64,000 nucleotides of DNA from Kangiella sediminilitoris (GCF_001708405.1 NZ_CP012418.1:372001-436000); one strand, 5' to 3'. Shown: positions 1 to 10,342, counted from the first letter of the stretch. Made by a program: numbers and translations. Notes: generated by a model not told the origin, from the letters alone.

Positions 1-1638
1 CGTAGAGGAACTGCTGGTGAAGGACGTGTTTTAGTCACGCTAGGTTCACCTAATGTCAACGTAGATTTACGCCAAGAAGGCCGCACAGTTATTGCTGACT
101 TCATCGGTAGTGATATTGATCCTGACTTCATTCGTAGACTGGATGTGATTGATTTTGGCACGCCCGCCCAGCTTGTTGAAACGTCACGTCGTGGCGATAC
201 TGTTCGCTTGTCAGTTCGTGGTAATGACCGTTTTGATTATTTAGCTTATCAAGCGGATGATCTTTACACTATTGAACTCAAGCCTTTATCAAAGCAAGAA
301 ATAGAGCGACGTGAGCGTGAAAAGCCTAAGTACACAGGTGAGCGCCTGACATTGCAGTTCCAGGATATGGACTTAAAAGCAATCTTACATACTCTGGGCG
401 ATTTTGCCGGTATAAACATCGTTATCAGTGATGATGTTCAAGGCTCTATGGCTTTAAACCTAGTTAATGTTCCATGGGATCAGGCTTTAGATATCATCTT
501 GAAATCTAAAGGCTTGGACAAGCGCAAAGAAGGCAACGTGATGATGGTTGCTCCTGCGGATGTTATCGCTGCTCGTGAGCAACAGGAACTAGAAGCTAAC
601 AAACAGCAAGAAGAGTTAGCGCCTTTGAGAACGGAGCTTATCCAGGTAAATTATGCTAAGGCGTCAGAAGTCGCAGCCTTGCTAGCAACGGCTGGAGGTG
701 AAGGGGATAGTTCAAAAGTAGGTGTGCTTTCCGAGAGAGGCGCTGTATCTGTAGACGCTAGAACCAATACTCTAATCGTAAGAGACGTATCATCAAAATT
801 AGAAGATGTCCGTCGACTAATAACACAGCTCGACATTCCAGTAGAGCAGGTACTTATTGAGGCCCGTATCGTGACCGCCAGTGATGGTTTCGTCCGTGAC
901 CTTGGAGCTCGATTTGGGGTTTCTGATACCTTCAATTCACAAGAAGCAGCTACATCAGGTAGCTTAACGGATACCAACTTTAGACTCGGCTTACTTGATG
1001 GTCAGGCAACTCTTGATGACCGCATGAATGTGAATCTACCAGTGAGCAATGCAGCAGGGTCGCTAGGCCTTACCTTTGCTCGATTGGCTGATGGTATTAT
1101 TGTCGACTTGGAACTTTCAGCGTTAGAAGCTGAAAACCGCGGTGAAGTAGTGGCCAGCCCGAAGGTAATCACTGCAAACCAGAAAGAAGCATTTATCAAA
1201 GCGGGTGAAGAAATTCCATACCAGCAAAGTGCCGGTGGTGCAGCCGCTGGTGGTGGTGCGACAACCATCCAATTCAAAGAAGCTGTTCTTGAGTTGAAAG
1301 TGACGCCACAAATCACTCCTGATGGTCGTGTTATTCTTGACTTGGCCATTACACAAGATACGCGTGGTGAAGAACTGGTATTCGACGGTGTTTCAGGTGG
1401 TGCTCCTGCTATTAATACTCAGGAGATAGGAACTCAGGTATTGGTTGATAATGGAGAAACCATTGTATTAGGTGGTATTTTCCAACACAGAACCAAATAT
1501 GACGAGACGAAAGTGCCTTTACTAGGCGATATCCCACTACTGGGCTGGTTATTCAGAAATACTTCTAGAGAAAACTCAAAAGAAGAATTGCTGATATTCG
1601 TAACACCAAAAATTCTTAAGCAAGGCTTGAAAAACTAG
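1..1638 (+). CDS. pilQ: Type IV pilus outer-membrane secretin PilQ (5' end outside window)
   Basis: The reading frame is open from base 1, so the N-terminal part of the protein lies outside the window; 545 codons remain. PilQ forms the gated outer-membrane ring through which the type IV pilus passes. The visible part starts in the region before the STN/N0 domain, then has N0 (about residues 115-170, with FQDMDLKAILHTLGDFAG), an N1-type domain, and the C-terminal secretin domain ending in the typical VPLLGDIPLLGWLF box followed by a short tail. A GTG at 145 is not the real start, because upstream codons encode conserved PilQ sequence (GEGRVLVTL). The position before aroK-aroB is the standard pilMNOPQ-aroKB layout, so pilMNOP is expected just upstream. 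Confidence 0.96.
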   Translation, partial: RRGTAGEGRVLVTLGSPNVNVDLRQEGRTVIADFIGSDIDPDFIRRLDVIDFGTPAQLVETSRRGDTVRLSVRGNDRFDYLAYQADDLYTIELKPLSKQEIERREREKPKYTGERLTLQFQDMDLKAILHTLGDFAGINIVISDDVQGSMALNLVNVPWDQALDIILKSKGLDKRKEGNVMMVAPADVIAAREQQELEANKQQEELAPLRTELIQVNYAKASEVAALLATAGGEGDSSKVGVLSERGAVSVDARTNTLIVRDVSSKLEDVRRLITQLDIPVEQVLIEARIVTASDGFVRDLGARFGVSDTFNSQEAATSGSLTDTNFRLGLLDGQATLDDRMNVNLPVSNAAGSLGLTFARLADGIIVDLELSALEAENRGEVVASPKVITANQKEAFIKAGEEIPYQQSAGGAAAGGGATTIQFKEAVLELKVTPQITPDGRVILDLAITQDTRGEELVFDGVSGGAPAINTQEIGTQVLVDNGETIVLGGIFQHRTKYDETKVPLLGDIPLLGWLFRNTSRENSKEELLIFVTPKILKQGLKN

Positions 1639-1657
1639 TCTTTCATACCCAAATACT

Positions 1658-1691
1658 AAAAACCCGGGTATAATCGCGTGCCTGGGTTTTT
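1658..1691 (+). terminator. Rho-independent terminator between pilQ and aroK
   Basis: The arm AAAAACCCGGG pairs with CCTGGGTTTTT across a 12-base loop (one G-T pair), ending in a T-run, 20 bases after the pilQ stop. The loop contains a perfect TATAAT (1669-1674), which might also serve as a -10 for aroK, but I see no matching -35. Confidence 0.6.
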
Positions 1692-1732
1692 GGTTTTTAA
1701 ATTTGGTTAATTAAAAGAGTTCAATATTAATA

Positions 1733-2257
1733 ATGAAAGGTAAGCGCAATATCTTCCTAGTAGGACCAATGGGAGCGGGTAAAACCACCATTGGAAAGCA
1801 GTTAGCCGAAATCTTGAAGCTTGAGTTTGTAGATAGCGACCACGAGCTTGAAGAAAGAACCGGTGCGCCTATCGATTGGATATTTGATATCGAGGGTGAA
1901 GAGGGCTTCCGAAAGCGCGAAGAGAAAATTATTGAAGAGTTAACAGAACGGCAGGGGATTGTCCTGGCAACAGGTGGCGGAGCAATTGTGTCCGATAAGA
2001 GTCGTAATCACCTGGCAGCCAGAGGCGTGGTAGTTTATCTAGAAACTTCAATAGAGCAGCAGCTTGAGAGAACACGCCGGGATAAACGCAGGCCGTTAAT
2101 CCAAAATGGAAACCCTAAAGCTACGCTAGAAGATTTAATGGCTGAAAGGGAACCCTTGTATACTGAGATTGCCGACCTGACGGTTGCTACCAATATTAGT
2201 TCAGTGAAATCCGTGGCAAAAGAAATTGTTGAGTTGATGGAACAACCTATAGCGTAA
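1733..2257 (+). CDS. aroK: Shikimate kinase
   Basis: This enzyme phosphorylates shikimate at the 3-hydroxyl with ATP, in the chorismate pathway in the cytoplasm. The 174-residue length is normal for AroK. The P-loop GPMGAGKTT is at residues 11-19. The shikimate-binding aspartates lie in VDSDHELEE (D34, D36), the GGG motif is at 81-83 and the LID region contains RDKRRPL. It lies 10 bases before aroB and is almost certainly cotranscribed with it. A terminator separates it from pilQ, so aroK probably has its own promoter. Confidence 0.96.
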   Translation: MKGKRNIFLVGPMGAGKTTIGKQLAEILKLEFVDSDHELEERTGAPIDWIFDIEGEEGFRKREEKIIEELTERQGIVLATGGGAIVSDKSRNHLAARGVVVYLETSIEQQLERTRRDKRRPLIQNGNPKATLEDLMAEREPLYTEIADLTVATNISSVKSVAKEIVELMEQPIA

Positions 2258-2267
2258 GCAAAAAACT

Positions 2268-3362
2268 TTGAAAACTCTTGATTTAAGATTAATATCAAAA
2301 GAATCCAGTTATCAAATAGTTATCGGCAAAGGACTACTGTCCGACAGTAAAACTATTTCAGAAGTCATAAGAGGGCAGCAGGTATTTATTGTCAGCAATG
2401 AAACGGTTGCCCCTCTATATCTAGATACCCTTCGTTCTTCTTTAAACCAGTACCAGATATTTGAATATATATTGCCAGATGGCGAGGTTCATAAGTCCTT
2501 CGAAAACTACAGCCGAATAATCAACGTAATGCTTGACAGCGGGTTAAGAAGAAACTCAACCTTGATTGCCTTAGGTGGTGGTGTTGTGGGGGATATGGCA
2601 GGCTTTGCCGCTGCCACCTACCAAAGGGGAATTGATTTTATTCAAGTTCCTACAACACTGTTGTCTCAGGTGGACTCATCTGTTGGTGGCAAAACGGCTG
2701 TCAATCATCCAAAGGGCAAAAACATGATAGGTGCATTTCATCAGCCGAAACGTGTGGTGACTGATATCAGCACACTGCATACGTTACCGGAAAACGAGTT
2801 TAAGGCTGGGTTGGCAGAAATAGTAAAAGTAGCAGTTGTTTGTGATGAGGACTTCTTTAATTGGTTAGAGCTCAATGTCGATTCCATATTAAGTGGTGAG
2901 GAGCAGGCCCTGATATATATGATTAATAGGGCGTGTGAAATTAAAGCTAATGTGGTAAGACAGGATGAAAAAGAGCAAGGTATAAGAGCTTGGCTTAATT
3001 ATGGACATACTTTTGGGCATGCTATAGAGAATAGCCTTGGGTATGGCCAGTTATTACACGGTGAAGCAGTTTCCATTGGAATGGTTTTGGCAGCCGAGTA
3101 TGCATCATCAGAAAAGTTAATTACAAAAAGCAAAGCAGGTAAAATTAAACAGTTATTGATTAAATTTAGTCTGCCAGTCAACATGAAGCCATTCAAAAGA
3201 CTATTAACAGCAGACGGTTTGGTTGATGCTATGATGATGGACAAGAAAAATGTTGACCAATGTCTCACTCTTATTTTGCCAAAATCAATTGGTGAGGTTA
3301 CTATAAATCACAAAGTGGAGCCTAAGAGTGTCCGTCAATTTCTTAGGCAGTATGTAGCATAA
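2268..3362 (+). CDS. aroB: 3-dehydroquinate synthase
   Basis: This NAD- and Zn-dependent enzyme converts DAHP to 3-dehydroquinate, the second step of the shikimate pathway. The NAD-binding GGGVVGDMAGF motif, the PTTLLSQVDSSVGGKT segment and the zinc-ligand region NYGHTFGHAIE are all present, and the 364-residue length is normal. The start is a TTG at 2268, chosen because translation from it gives the conserved beginning (KTLDLRL...YQIVIG) and no in-frame ATG lies nearby. Only 10 bases separate it from aroK and the Shine-Dalgarno sequence is weak, so translation may be coupled to aroK. Confidence 0.95.
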   Translation: MKTLDLRLISKESSYQIVIGKGLLSDSKTISEVIRGQQVFIVSNETVAPLYLDTLRSSLNQYQIFEYILPDGEVHKSFENYSRIINVMLDSGLRRNSTLIALGGGVVGDMAGFAAATYQRGIDFIQVPTTLLSQVDSSVGGKTAVNHPKGKNMIGAFHQPKRVVTDISTLHTLPENEFKAGLAEIVKVAVVCDEDFFNWLELNVDSILSGEEQALIYMINRACEIKANVVRQDEKEQGIRAWLNYGHTFGHAIENSLGYGQLLHGEAVSIGMVLAAEYASSEKLITKSKAGKIKQLLIKFSLPVNMKPFKRLLTADGLVDAMMMDKKNVDQCLTLILPKSIGEVTINHKVEPKSVRQFLRQYVA

Positions 3363-3375
3363 GGTATTGCTTTAA

Positions 3376-4707
3376 ATGGCTTTTTCTCAATCACTAAATC
3401 CAAATGCATTTGAAAAGCACAATCGTGTTTTATATTTGCCCGCTAGTTGGAAGCGTTTGATGAGTTTGATTAAGTATCAGGTTCCTAACGGTGGTTTTGC
3501 AGTAATGGAAGGTGAGTTCGGAGCGGGTAAGTCTGCATTCGGAAAAATCTTCGAGAAGAAGCTCGTTCTAGATGACAGTATTGATTGCCAGATTATTCAG
3601 GTTCATCCATTAAGTACTATCCAGCAAATCAGGGCTCAGTTGCCAAAGGTTCCAGATAAGCCATTATTGGTAATTATTGATGATGCTCATGAGGCATCTA
3701 CCTTGTTATTACAAAAATTAACTGATCCAGCCGAAAACATATACTGGTTATTACTAGCCGAGCCTGGTTTAAGCGAACGAGTGGAAGCATTTTCAGATCG
3801 GTCTGTAGACTTGCCTCTACTAACGAAAGAAGAATGTTTTGAATTTCTTCAGAGACAATTACAGGACCAGCCTAAATACGCTCAAATGTCACAAATGCAA
3901 AGTGACACTATCTGGTATTCAAGTCAGGGTTTGCCGAAGGATATTATTGAGGGTGCCAAAAAGAACTTTAGCACTTTATTTTCCGGACAGGAAAGTAATG
4001 AGAATTTTGATAAGGCGAACAAAAGCTGGTACATGACTGCCGCGCTTGCAGCCGCAGCAATAATATTTTTGGTGATAGTTGTCATTAATTTACTCACTGG
4101 TGATGAATCAGAGGAGCAGTCAACCTCAAACGAGTTGGTGCTCGAAGTTGATGAAGAATATGGTCCAGAACAAAAAGAAGAAAGCCTACTCTCTGACAAT
4201 ACGATTCAAAACACTCCCGAACAAGCAAAAGGTGCCGAGCCCGAGGTAACTGTCACTAATGACAGTGCTCCACCTGAAATGACTTTAGAGCGTGACGAGA
4301 AGGGTAAGGAAAGTAGTGACTTAAACGATCCTATTGAAGATATTGCGCTTGAAGTCGCTAAGGAGCCATCACCTCAAAAAGTGACTACGGGGGAAAAACA
4401 AACCTTTAAGCAATGGCTTTCTAGTCAGTCTCAAGACGCTTATAGCTTACAGTTATTTTCACACTCTGATGAAATTGCTGCAAGAGACTTTCAGACCTCA
4501 GTAGATCTGGCTGATAGTTATGTCTACTCAACCGAGTTAAAGGGAGAGAAACGCTACCGGGTGCTGTGGGGAGCATTCCCAACGAGAGCAGAAGCCCAAC
4601 AGGCAATAGAATCCTTGCCGCCGGAAATATTGGCCCAAAAACCCTGGATTCGTCAGTTATCTTCAGTCGTTAATGAGTTAGCTGGGAGTGGAAAGGACGG
4701 CCAATAA
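3376..4707 (+). CDS. damX: DamX-like cell-division protein: AAA ATPase, one membrane span, SPOR domain
   Basis: This 443-residue protein has an N-terminal ExeA/AAA-type ATPase half with Walker A GEFGAGKS (46-53) and Walker B LLVIIDDAHE (about 97-106). One transmembrane helix follows (about 220-241), then an acidic low-complexity periplasmic linker, then a C-terminal SPOR domain (about 370-433). SPOR domains bind denuded peptidoglycan at division septa. The position right after aroB matches E. coli damX, though E. coli DamX lacks the ATPase half. The topology implies a cytoplasmic ATPase tethered to septal peptidoglycan; its partner is unknown. Unlike E. coli, dam does not follow. Confidence 0.85.
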   Translation: MAFSQSLNPNAFEKHNRVLYLPASWKRLMSLIKYQVPNGGFAVMEGEFGAGKSAFGKIFEKKLVLDDSIDCQIIQVHPLSTIQQIRAQLPKVPDKPLLVIIDDAHEASTLLLQKLTDPAENIYWLLLAEPGLSERVEAFSDRSVDLPLLTKEECFEFLQRQLQDQPKYAQMSQMQSDTIWYSSQGLPKDIIEGAKKNFSTLFSGQESNENFDKANKSWYMTAALAAAAIIFLVIVVINLLTGDESEEQSTSNELVLEVDEEYGPEQKEESLLSDNTIQNTPEQAKGAEPEVTVTNDSAPPEMTLERDEKGKESSDLNDPIEDIALEVAKEPSPQKVTTGEKQTFKQWLSSQSQDAYSLQLFSHSDEIAARDFQTSVDLADSYVYSTELKGEKRYRVLWGAFPTRAEAQQAIESLPPEILAQKPWIRQLSSVVNELAGSGKDGQ

Positions 4708-4730
4708 AGCTCTTTTCTTTAAGATTTAGG

Positions 4731-4759
4731 CTGTTTTCAAACCAGCTTCCATTTATAAT
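4731..4759 (+). promoter_or_regulatory. Possible hemE promoter
   Basis: A perfect TATAAT (4754-4759) lies 33 bases before the hemE ATG. The hexamer 17 bases upstream (CTGTTT) is a poor -35 match, so the call rests on the -10 and on its position in the damX-hemE gap. Confidence 0.35.
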
Positions 4760-4791
4760 AGCGACCATTATTGATACACCAGTCGCAGATT

Positions 4792-5862
4792 ATGAACCAA
4801 CCTTTACTAAACGATCGATATATAAAAGCTGCCTTACAACAACCCACAGACCGTACGCCGGTTTGGATGATGCGTCAGGCAGGGCGCTACCTACCTGAGT
4901 ATCGAGAGTTGCGAGCTGAAGCAGGAAGTTTTATGGATTTATGTACTAACCCTGAGCTTGCTTGCGAGGTTACATTGCAGCCTTTAAGACGTTACCCTCT
5001 GGATGCTGCGATTCTATTTTCGGATATTCTAACAATCCCAGATGCTATGGGGCTAGGCTTATACTTCACTCCTGGCGAGGGGCCGGCTTTTAAGAATCCA
5101 GTTCGAAACGCTAAGGAAATTGCGGCTTTGCCTATTCCTGATCCAAACCAGGAGCTTAAATATGTGACCGATGCAGTATCAACCATTCGCCATGAGCTTA
5201 AAGGTGAAGTGCCATTAATTGGCTTTTCTGGTAGCCCATGGACACTGGCAACTTACATGGTAGAGGGGGGGACTACGAAGAACTTCTCTCAAGTTAAAGG
5301 CTTAATGTATGAGCAGCCACAGGTTCTACATCAGTTATTGGATAAGTTAGCTGACTCTATAATTACTTATTTAAATGCACAGGTTGAGGCGGGAGCTCAG
5401 GCGCTGATGATTTTTGATACCTGGGGTGGCGTTTTGATACCTCGTGACTATCAAGAGTTCTCCTTACGATATATGTCAAAAATAGTACAAGGACTGGTTA
5501 GAGAAAAGGATGGTCAACAGATTCCTGTTACTTTATTTACGAAAGGCGGTGGGAAATGGCTCGATCTAATGGCCGCTACGGGATGTGACTGTCTCGGAGT
5601 TGACTGGACAACGAACCTTTCGGAAGCTAGACAGATAGTGGATGGAAAAGTTGCTCTACAGGGCAATATGGATCCATCTATATTGTACGGATCCGACGAA
5701 AGAATTCGTCAAGAAGTTGAAACTATACTTGCTAGCTATGGACATGGTAGCGGTCATGTGTTTAATTTAGGACATGGGATACACCAAACCGTGGATCCTG
5801 AAAAAGCAGGTGTTTTTGTTAACGCTGTGCATGAGTTGAGTAAGAAATATCATATACAATAA
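4792..5862 (+). CDS. hemE: Uroporphyrinogen decarboxylase
   Basis: HemE decarboxylates the four acetate side chains of uroporphyrinogen III to give coproporphyrinogen III in haem synthesis. The sequence has the family signatures [17 protein letters not shown] near the N-terminus, the ILFSDIL segment with the catalytic aspartate, [13 protein letters not shown], and the C-terminal [10 protein letters not shown]. The ATG at 4792 (356 residues) was chosen over the TTG at 4771, because [12 protein letters not shown] is the family's usual beginning and the TTG would add an unconserved tail. yheT follows 17 bases later. Confidence 0.96.
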   Translation: MNQPLLNDRYIKAALQQPTDRTPVWMMRQAGRYLPEYRELRAEAGSFMDLCTNPELACEVTLQPLRRYPLDAAILFSDILTIPDAMGLGLYFTPGEGPAFKNPVRNAKEIAALPIPDPNQELKYVTDAVSTIRHELKGEVPLIGFSGSPWTLATYMVEGGTTKNFSQVKGLMYEQPQVLHQLLDKLADSIITYLNAQVEAGAQALMIFDTWGGVLIPRDYQEFSLRYMSKIVQGLVREKDGQQIPVTLFTKGGGKWLDLMAATGCDCLGVDWTTNLSEARQIVDGKVALQGNMDPSILYGSDERIRQEVETILASYGHGSGHVFNLGHGIHQTVDPEKAGVFVNAVHELSKKYHIQ

Positions 5863-5879
5863 ACGACACGACGGGTGCT

Positions 5880-6854
5880 ATGCTTAAGGAAAGCCATTTT
5901 GATCCACCTTGGTGGTTAAGGAACAGACATTTACAAACCTTTTGGGGGCCATTGACAACCAGGCTCCCATTGCCGCAATTATCTCGGCAGCGCTTAGAAC
6001 TTAGTGATGGCGACTTTATTGACATGGACTGGGTTAATCCAGATAGAGATGCCCCAACTGTAGTTCTACTGCATGGTCTCGAGGGTGATGTTAATTCACC
6101 CTATTTAAGAAGGATGATCTATCAGATACAGCAACGACGGTGGCGGGGAGTTCTTGTCTATTGGCGGGGTTGCAGTGAGGATATGAATCGCCTTGATAAG
6201 ACATATCACTCTGGTCGGAGCGATGATCTTGCAGAAATCATCCAAAATATACAGCATGAAAAATCACCCGATAGACTATTCGTGGCTGGTTATTCATTGG
6301 GCGCAAACGTTCTTTTAAAATGGATGGGTGAGAATGGGCATGACGCTACAATTGATGCGGGCTGTGCTGTGTCTACCCCTTTCGATCTTGCTATTTGCGC
6401 TGATTCCATCGAGCAGGGCTTTTCCAAAATATACAAATTTTATCTTCTAAACTCGATGAAGAAGCGTATTGTTCGAAAATTTTCTCCAGAACGCTTATTA
6501 GAACTATTAAACCTTTCGCCCAGGGATGTAATGGCTATCAATTCCTTTAGAGAGTTTGATAATCGCATCACTTCTTATTTGAATAACTTTGAAGATGCCG
6601 ATGATTATTATCGCCAAGCTTCCAGTATTTATTATCTTGGGGGGGTTGAGCGACCAGCACTGATCATACATGCAGCAGATGACCCCTTTATGTCCCCTGA
6701 AATTATTCCCAGTGAAGATCAGTTATCGAATAGTGTGGAGTTGCTAATCAGTGAACGTGGTGGGCATGTAGGCTTTGTTACGTCTCCGACTAATCGTGGT
6801 GTGAGCTTCTATCTGGAGCAAACTATTTTGGATTACTTTGACCGGTTTCTCTGA
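5880..6854 (+). CDS. yheT: YheT-family alpha/beta hydrolase
   Basis: The 324-residue protein belongs to the YheT/ABHD1-3-like alpha/beta hydrolases. It has the family N-terminal RNRHLQTFW motif (14-22), an oxyanion LLHGLEGD segment, the nucleophile elbow GYSLGAN with Ser139, an acidic residue in AADDPF (D267 or D268), and His296 in RGGHVGF. This makes a complete Ser-Asp-His triad. The natural substrate of the bacterial family is not settled; an ester or lipid is plausible. There is no signal peptide, so it is cytoplasmic. It may share the hemE transcript. Confidence 0.88.
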   Translation: MLKESHFDPPWWLRNRHLQTFWGPLTTRLPLPQLSRQRLELSDGDFIDMDWVNPDRDAPTVVLLHGLEGDVNSPYLRRMIYQIQQRRWRGVLVYWRGCSEDMNRLDKTYHSGRSDDLAEIIQNIQHEKSPDRLFVAGYSLGANVLLKWMGENGHDATIDAGCAVSTPFDLAICADSIEQGFSKIYKFYLLNSMKKRIVRKFSPERLLELLNLSPRDVMAINSFREFDNRITSYLNNFEDADDYYRQASSIYYLGGVERPALIIHAADDPFMSPEIIPSEDQLSNSVELLISERGGHVGFVTSPTNRGVSFYLEQTILDYFDRFL

Positions 6855-6940
6855 TTCTTGCCCATGAATAAGTTAGTGAGCAACCACTTTTGTGCTATGC
6901 TGGCATAACTCTAACTCACTGTTATTTAAATTAATTTCAA

Positions 6941-8341
6941 ATGGGCATTCAAGCGTACTTAGAACATTTACAACAGCAGTATAAGCTAGAACCATACCCT
7001 GATCTTAAGCGTCGGCTAAAATTACTAGATTCCTTAAGAGCGATGTTGACCGAGAATGAGTCGGCAATTACCGAGGCAGTTTGTAAGGATTTTGGTTATC
7101 GCTCACCTTTTGAAACTGAGCTTGCTGAAATATACCCTTCGTTAAAAGCAATAAGCCATACCAAAAAGCAATTGTCTGGATGGATGGAAAGCGAAAAAAG
7201 AGGTGTAAGCCTCTGGTTCAAGCCAGCCAGAGCCCGAATTATGTATCAGCCCGTTGGAGTGGTAGGCATCATTGTTCCCTGGAATTACCCTCTATATCTG
7301 GCCCTTGGACCGCTAGTGAGTGCTCTTGCTGCCGGAAACCGGGTAATGCTGAAAGTATCAGAGTTTACCCCACAGTTTAGTTTATTATTTACTCGTTTAT
7401 GTGAGCAGTATCTTGGTCCTGACTGGGTGAAGGTGGTTTACGGTGGCCCGGATGTAGGTGCTGAGTTTTCTGGCTTAGCTTTTGACCATCTTTTATTTAC
7501 TGGCTCGGGAGAGATCGGTAAAAAAGTTATGAAAGCAGCCAGTGATAACCTGACTCCAGTGACTTTAGAACTTGGTGGAAAGTCGCCGACAATTATTGAT
7601 AAAAGCTTTCCGATTAAAACAGCAACGGAGCGATTACTCTTTGGAAAGCTGCTAAATGGTGGCCAAACCTGCCTTGCACCGGACTATGCCTTTATATCGA
7701 ATGAAGATATAGACCAGTTTATAGAGAAGGCGAAGAAGGTCGCTAAAAAGTTTTATCCTGAGTGGGAAAATAAAGGGTATACCAGTCTTGCTTCAAATAA
7801 GCAGGTTGAGCGATATCAATACATGCTGGCGGATGCAAAGGCTAAAGGCGCAACTATTATCCCTCTTTGGGAAGCTGATGGAGCAAGCGAAAGCCATATT
7901 AAGAATGGTAAAGCTACTCCTTTGCTGATAATGGATACTACCGAGGATATGCAGGTTCGTCAGCAAGAAATTTTTGGACCTATGCTCCCTGTTGTTCCCT
8001 ATGGAGATCACCAGGATGTTATACGCTACATTAATAGTCAACCTCGTCCCTTAGCGCTATACCTGTTCAGCAATAAGCAGTCAGTCATTAAAAATTACAT
8101 GTTAAATACTATTTCTGGCGGAGTGACACTCAATGATACTATTTTGCATGTCAGTCAGGAGGAGCTACCTTTCGGTGGTATAGGAGCCAGTGGAATGGGT
8201 CAGTATCATGGTGTTGAAGGGTTTAAGACCTTCTCAAAGGCAAAAAGTATTTTTAAACAAAGTCGGTTTGCTGGTACGAACTTAATGTACCCGCCAGCTA
8301 ATAAACTATCAAGGTTACTACTTAAACTGATGAAACGTTGA
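6941..8341 (+). CDS. Coniferyl-aldehyde-dehydrogenase-type NAD(P)+ aldehyde dehydrogenase
   Basis: This is a 466-residue class 3-like aldehyde dehydrogenase. The motifs seen are VPWNYP with Asn115, the cofactor Lys138, FTGSGEIGKKV, the general base Glu210 in LELGGKSP, and the catalytic Cys244 in NGGQTCLAPDY. The GQTC(I/L)APDY form is characteristic of the coniferyl aldehyde dehydrogenase (CalB) branch. The actual substrate is probably medium-chain or aromatic aldehydes; this is inference. The C-terminal tail (LSRLLLKLMKR) is amphipathic and basic, as in membrane-associated class 3 enzymes. It stands alone with its own upstream gap of 86 bases. Confidence 0.88.
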   Translation: MGIQAYLEHLQQQYKLEPYPDLKRRLKLLDSLRAMLTENESAITEAVCKDFGYRSPFETELAEIYPSLKAISHTKKQLSGWMESEKRGVSLWFKPARARIMYQPVGVVGIIVPWNYPLYLALGPLVSALAAGNRVMLKVSEFTPQFSLLFTRLCEQYLGPDWVKVVYGGPDVGAEFSGLAFDHLLFTGSGEIGKKVMKAASDNLTPVTLELGGKSPTIIDKSFPIKTATERLLFGKLLNGGQTCLAPDYAFISNEDIDQFIEKAKKVAKKFYPEWENKGYTSLASNKQVERYQYMLADAKAKGATIIPLWEADGASESHIKNGKATPLLIMDTTEDMQVRQQEIFGPMLPVVPYGDHQDVIRYINSQPRPLALYLFSNKQSVIKNYMLNTISGGVTLNDTILHVSQEELPFGGIGASGMGQYHGVEGFKTFSKAKSIFKQSRFAGTNLMYPPANKLSRLLLKLMKR

Positions 8342-8406
8342 TATCAGTTTAAGCGTTTTTTAGGTCCTCTAGGCATTTAACGGGGCATCCAGTAAGATAG
8401 CGATAA

Positions 8407-8916
<510 letters not shown>

Positions 8917-8947
8917 CTCTCGAAGTTGCATACGATATAAGCGATAA

Positions 8948-9247
<300 letters not shown>

Positions 9248-9252
9248 TTCAT

Positions 9253-9274
9253 AAAGTCGCAATCCTGCGGCTTT
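9253..9274 (+). terminator. Hairpin downstream of the ferredoxin gene
   Basis: AAAGTCGCA pairs with TGCGGCTTT (nine pairs, one G-T) around a four-base loop, immediately after the stop. The run of T after the stem is short, so termination may be weak. Confidence 0.45.
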
Positions 9275-9294
9275 CAACTACTGCTGCTATACCC

Positions 9295-10068
9295 ATGCAC
9301 CTTATCGATTGGTTACACGAAGAACCCTTCACTCTATCTTTATCATCTGGTTTCTTCAGTTTTTATGCCCATACAGGTGTGCTTAAGGCACTGGAAGAAA
9401 ATGGTGTGTTGCCCAGAAAACTGACTGGCTCAAGTGCTGGTGCCCTAGTTGCGTCATGTTGGGCATCAGGAGTAACTGCCGATTCTTTAAAAGACATATT
9501 ATTTGATTTAAAAAGAGAGGATTTCTGGGACCCGGGTTTTGGATGGGGGTTGTTAAAGGGTAAGAAGTTTCGGGGCATGCTTGAAGATATCTTGCCGGTA
9601 AAAAGCTTTGAAGAGTGTCGAACCAAACTGGCTTTGTCTGCTTATGACACTAAAAGTAAATCAACCATAGTGCTGGACAGTGGTGAACTGGTGCCAGCCA
9701 TATACGCTTCATGTGCTATTCCAGTCATGTTCCAGCCTCTTAAATATAATGGTTACAACTTGTTGGATGGTGGTATAAAGGATCGTCCGGCAATGGCAGC
9801 GATAAGGCCTGGGGAGAGGGTTTTCTATCACCATATTGTGTCGGTATCACCCTGGCGAGCAAAGGGCTCTGAAGCTTTAAAGGTTCCTCAAAATGATAAT
9901 ATGTCGACATTAGCAATACATGATTTACCTAGGGTAGGGCCAACCCGTTTGGAAAATGGGGCTGAAGCCTTTTTTGCAGCTTACGAAACAACTAAAAAAG
10001 CGCTGAATACTGAATTGATAGAGAGTCAGATCAGTATGAGCTCTAAGTTGACTCCATCTCAACAATAA
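9295..10068 (+). CDS. Patatin-like phospholipase with ATGL-like oxyanion segment
   Basis: This 257-residue protein has the patatin Ser-Asp dyad. The nucleophile Ser47 is in GSSAG (45-49) and the aspartate is in LLDGGIKDRPA. The usual bacterial glycine-rich oxyanion motif (GGGxxG) is replaced by SSGFFSFYAHTG, which resembles the eukaryotic ATGL/PNPLA2 form more than ExoU or plant patatin. It probably hydrolyses acyl esters of lipids; the substrate is unknown. No signal peptide or membrane helix is visible. Its last 26 bases overlap the convergent 3' end of the DUF3301 gene. Confidence 0.85.
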   Translation: MHLIDWLHEEPFTLSLSSGFFSFYAHTGVLKALEENGVLPRKLTGSSAGALVASCWASGVTADSLKDILFDLKREDFWDPGFGWGLLKGKKFRGMLEDILPVKSFEECRTKLALSAYDTKSKSTIVLDSGELVPAIYASCAIPVMFQPLKYNGYNLLDGGIKDRPAMAAIRPGERVFYHHIVSVSPWRAKGSEALKVPQNDNMSTLAIHDLPRVGPTRLENGAEAFFAAYETTKKALNTELIESQISMSSKLTPSQQ

Positions 10069-10342
10069 CCGGCCATTTTCCCTGCATTACCACAAACCCA
10101 ACATAGCGCTGTGCCCCATCAGTGGCAAACTCAAATTGATAACGCCTTAAGAAACGAATTTTACCTTCAGAGTCTCTATCAAAGTAAATTTTCTTTAGGG
10201 CAACATATCCGTCTAGATTTTGCACATAAGCATCCTGGCAGGCTTTCTGTGCGGCTTTAAAGGCATTCTCTTGTATACGGCGATTATAAACCCAAAAACC
10301 AATGATTAGGGCGATGAAAAGTATAACTAATAAATTCGACAT
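10043..10342 (-). CDS. DUF3301-family small membrane-anchored protein
   Basis: The 99-residue protein starts with one hydrophobic helix (about residues 3-20, LLVILFIALIIGFWVY). A conserved soluble domain follows with ACQDAYVQNLDGYVALKKI, RRYQFEFATDGAQRYVGFVVMQG and a VIVEME end. This matches my recollection of the DUF3301 family, found in many gammaproteobacteria without known function. The C-terminus is probably cytoplasmic. The gene converges on the patatin gene with a 26-base overlap, so the transcripts are antisense there. Confidence 0.8.
   Translation of the reverse strand: MSNLLVILFIALIIGFWVYNRRIQENAFKAAQKACQDAYVQNLDGYVALKKIYFDRDSEGKIRFLRRYQFEFATDGAQRYVGFVVMQGKWPVIVEMEST

Noticed and set aside
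651-1356. Antisense ORFs inside pilQ (minus strand)
   Set aside because: They overlap a well-conserved secretin domain, have no recognisable protein pattern and no plausible start sites.
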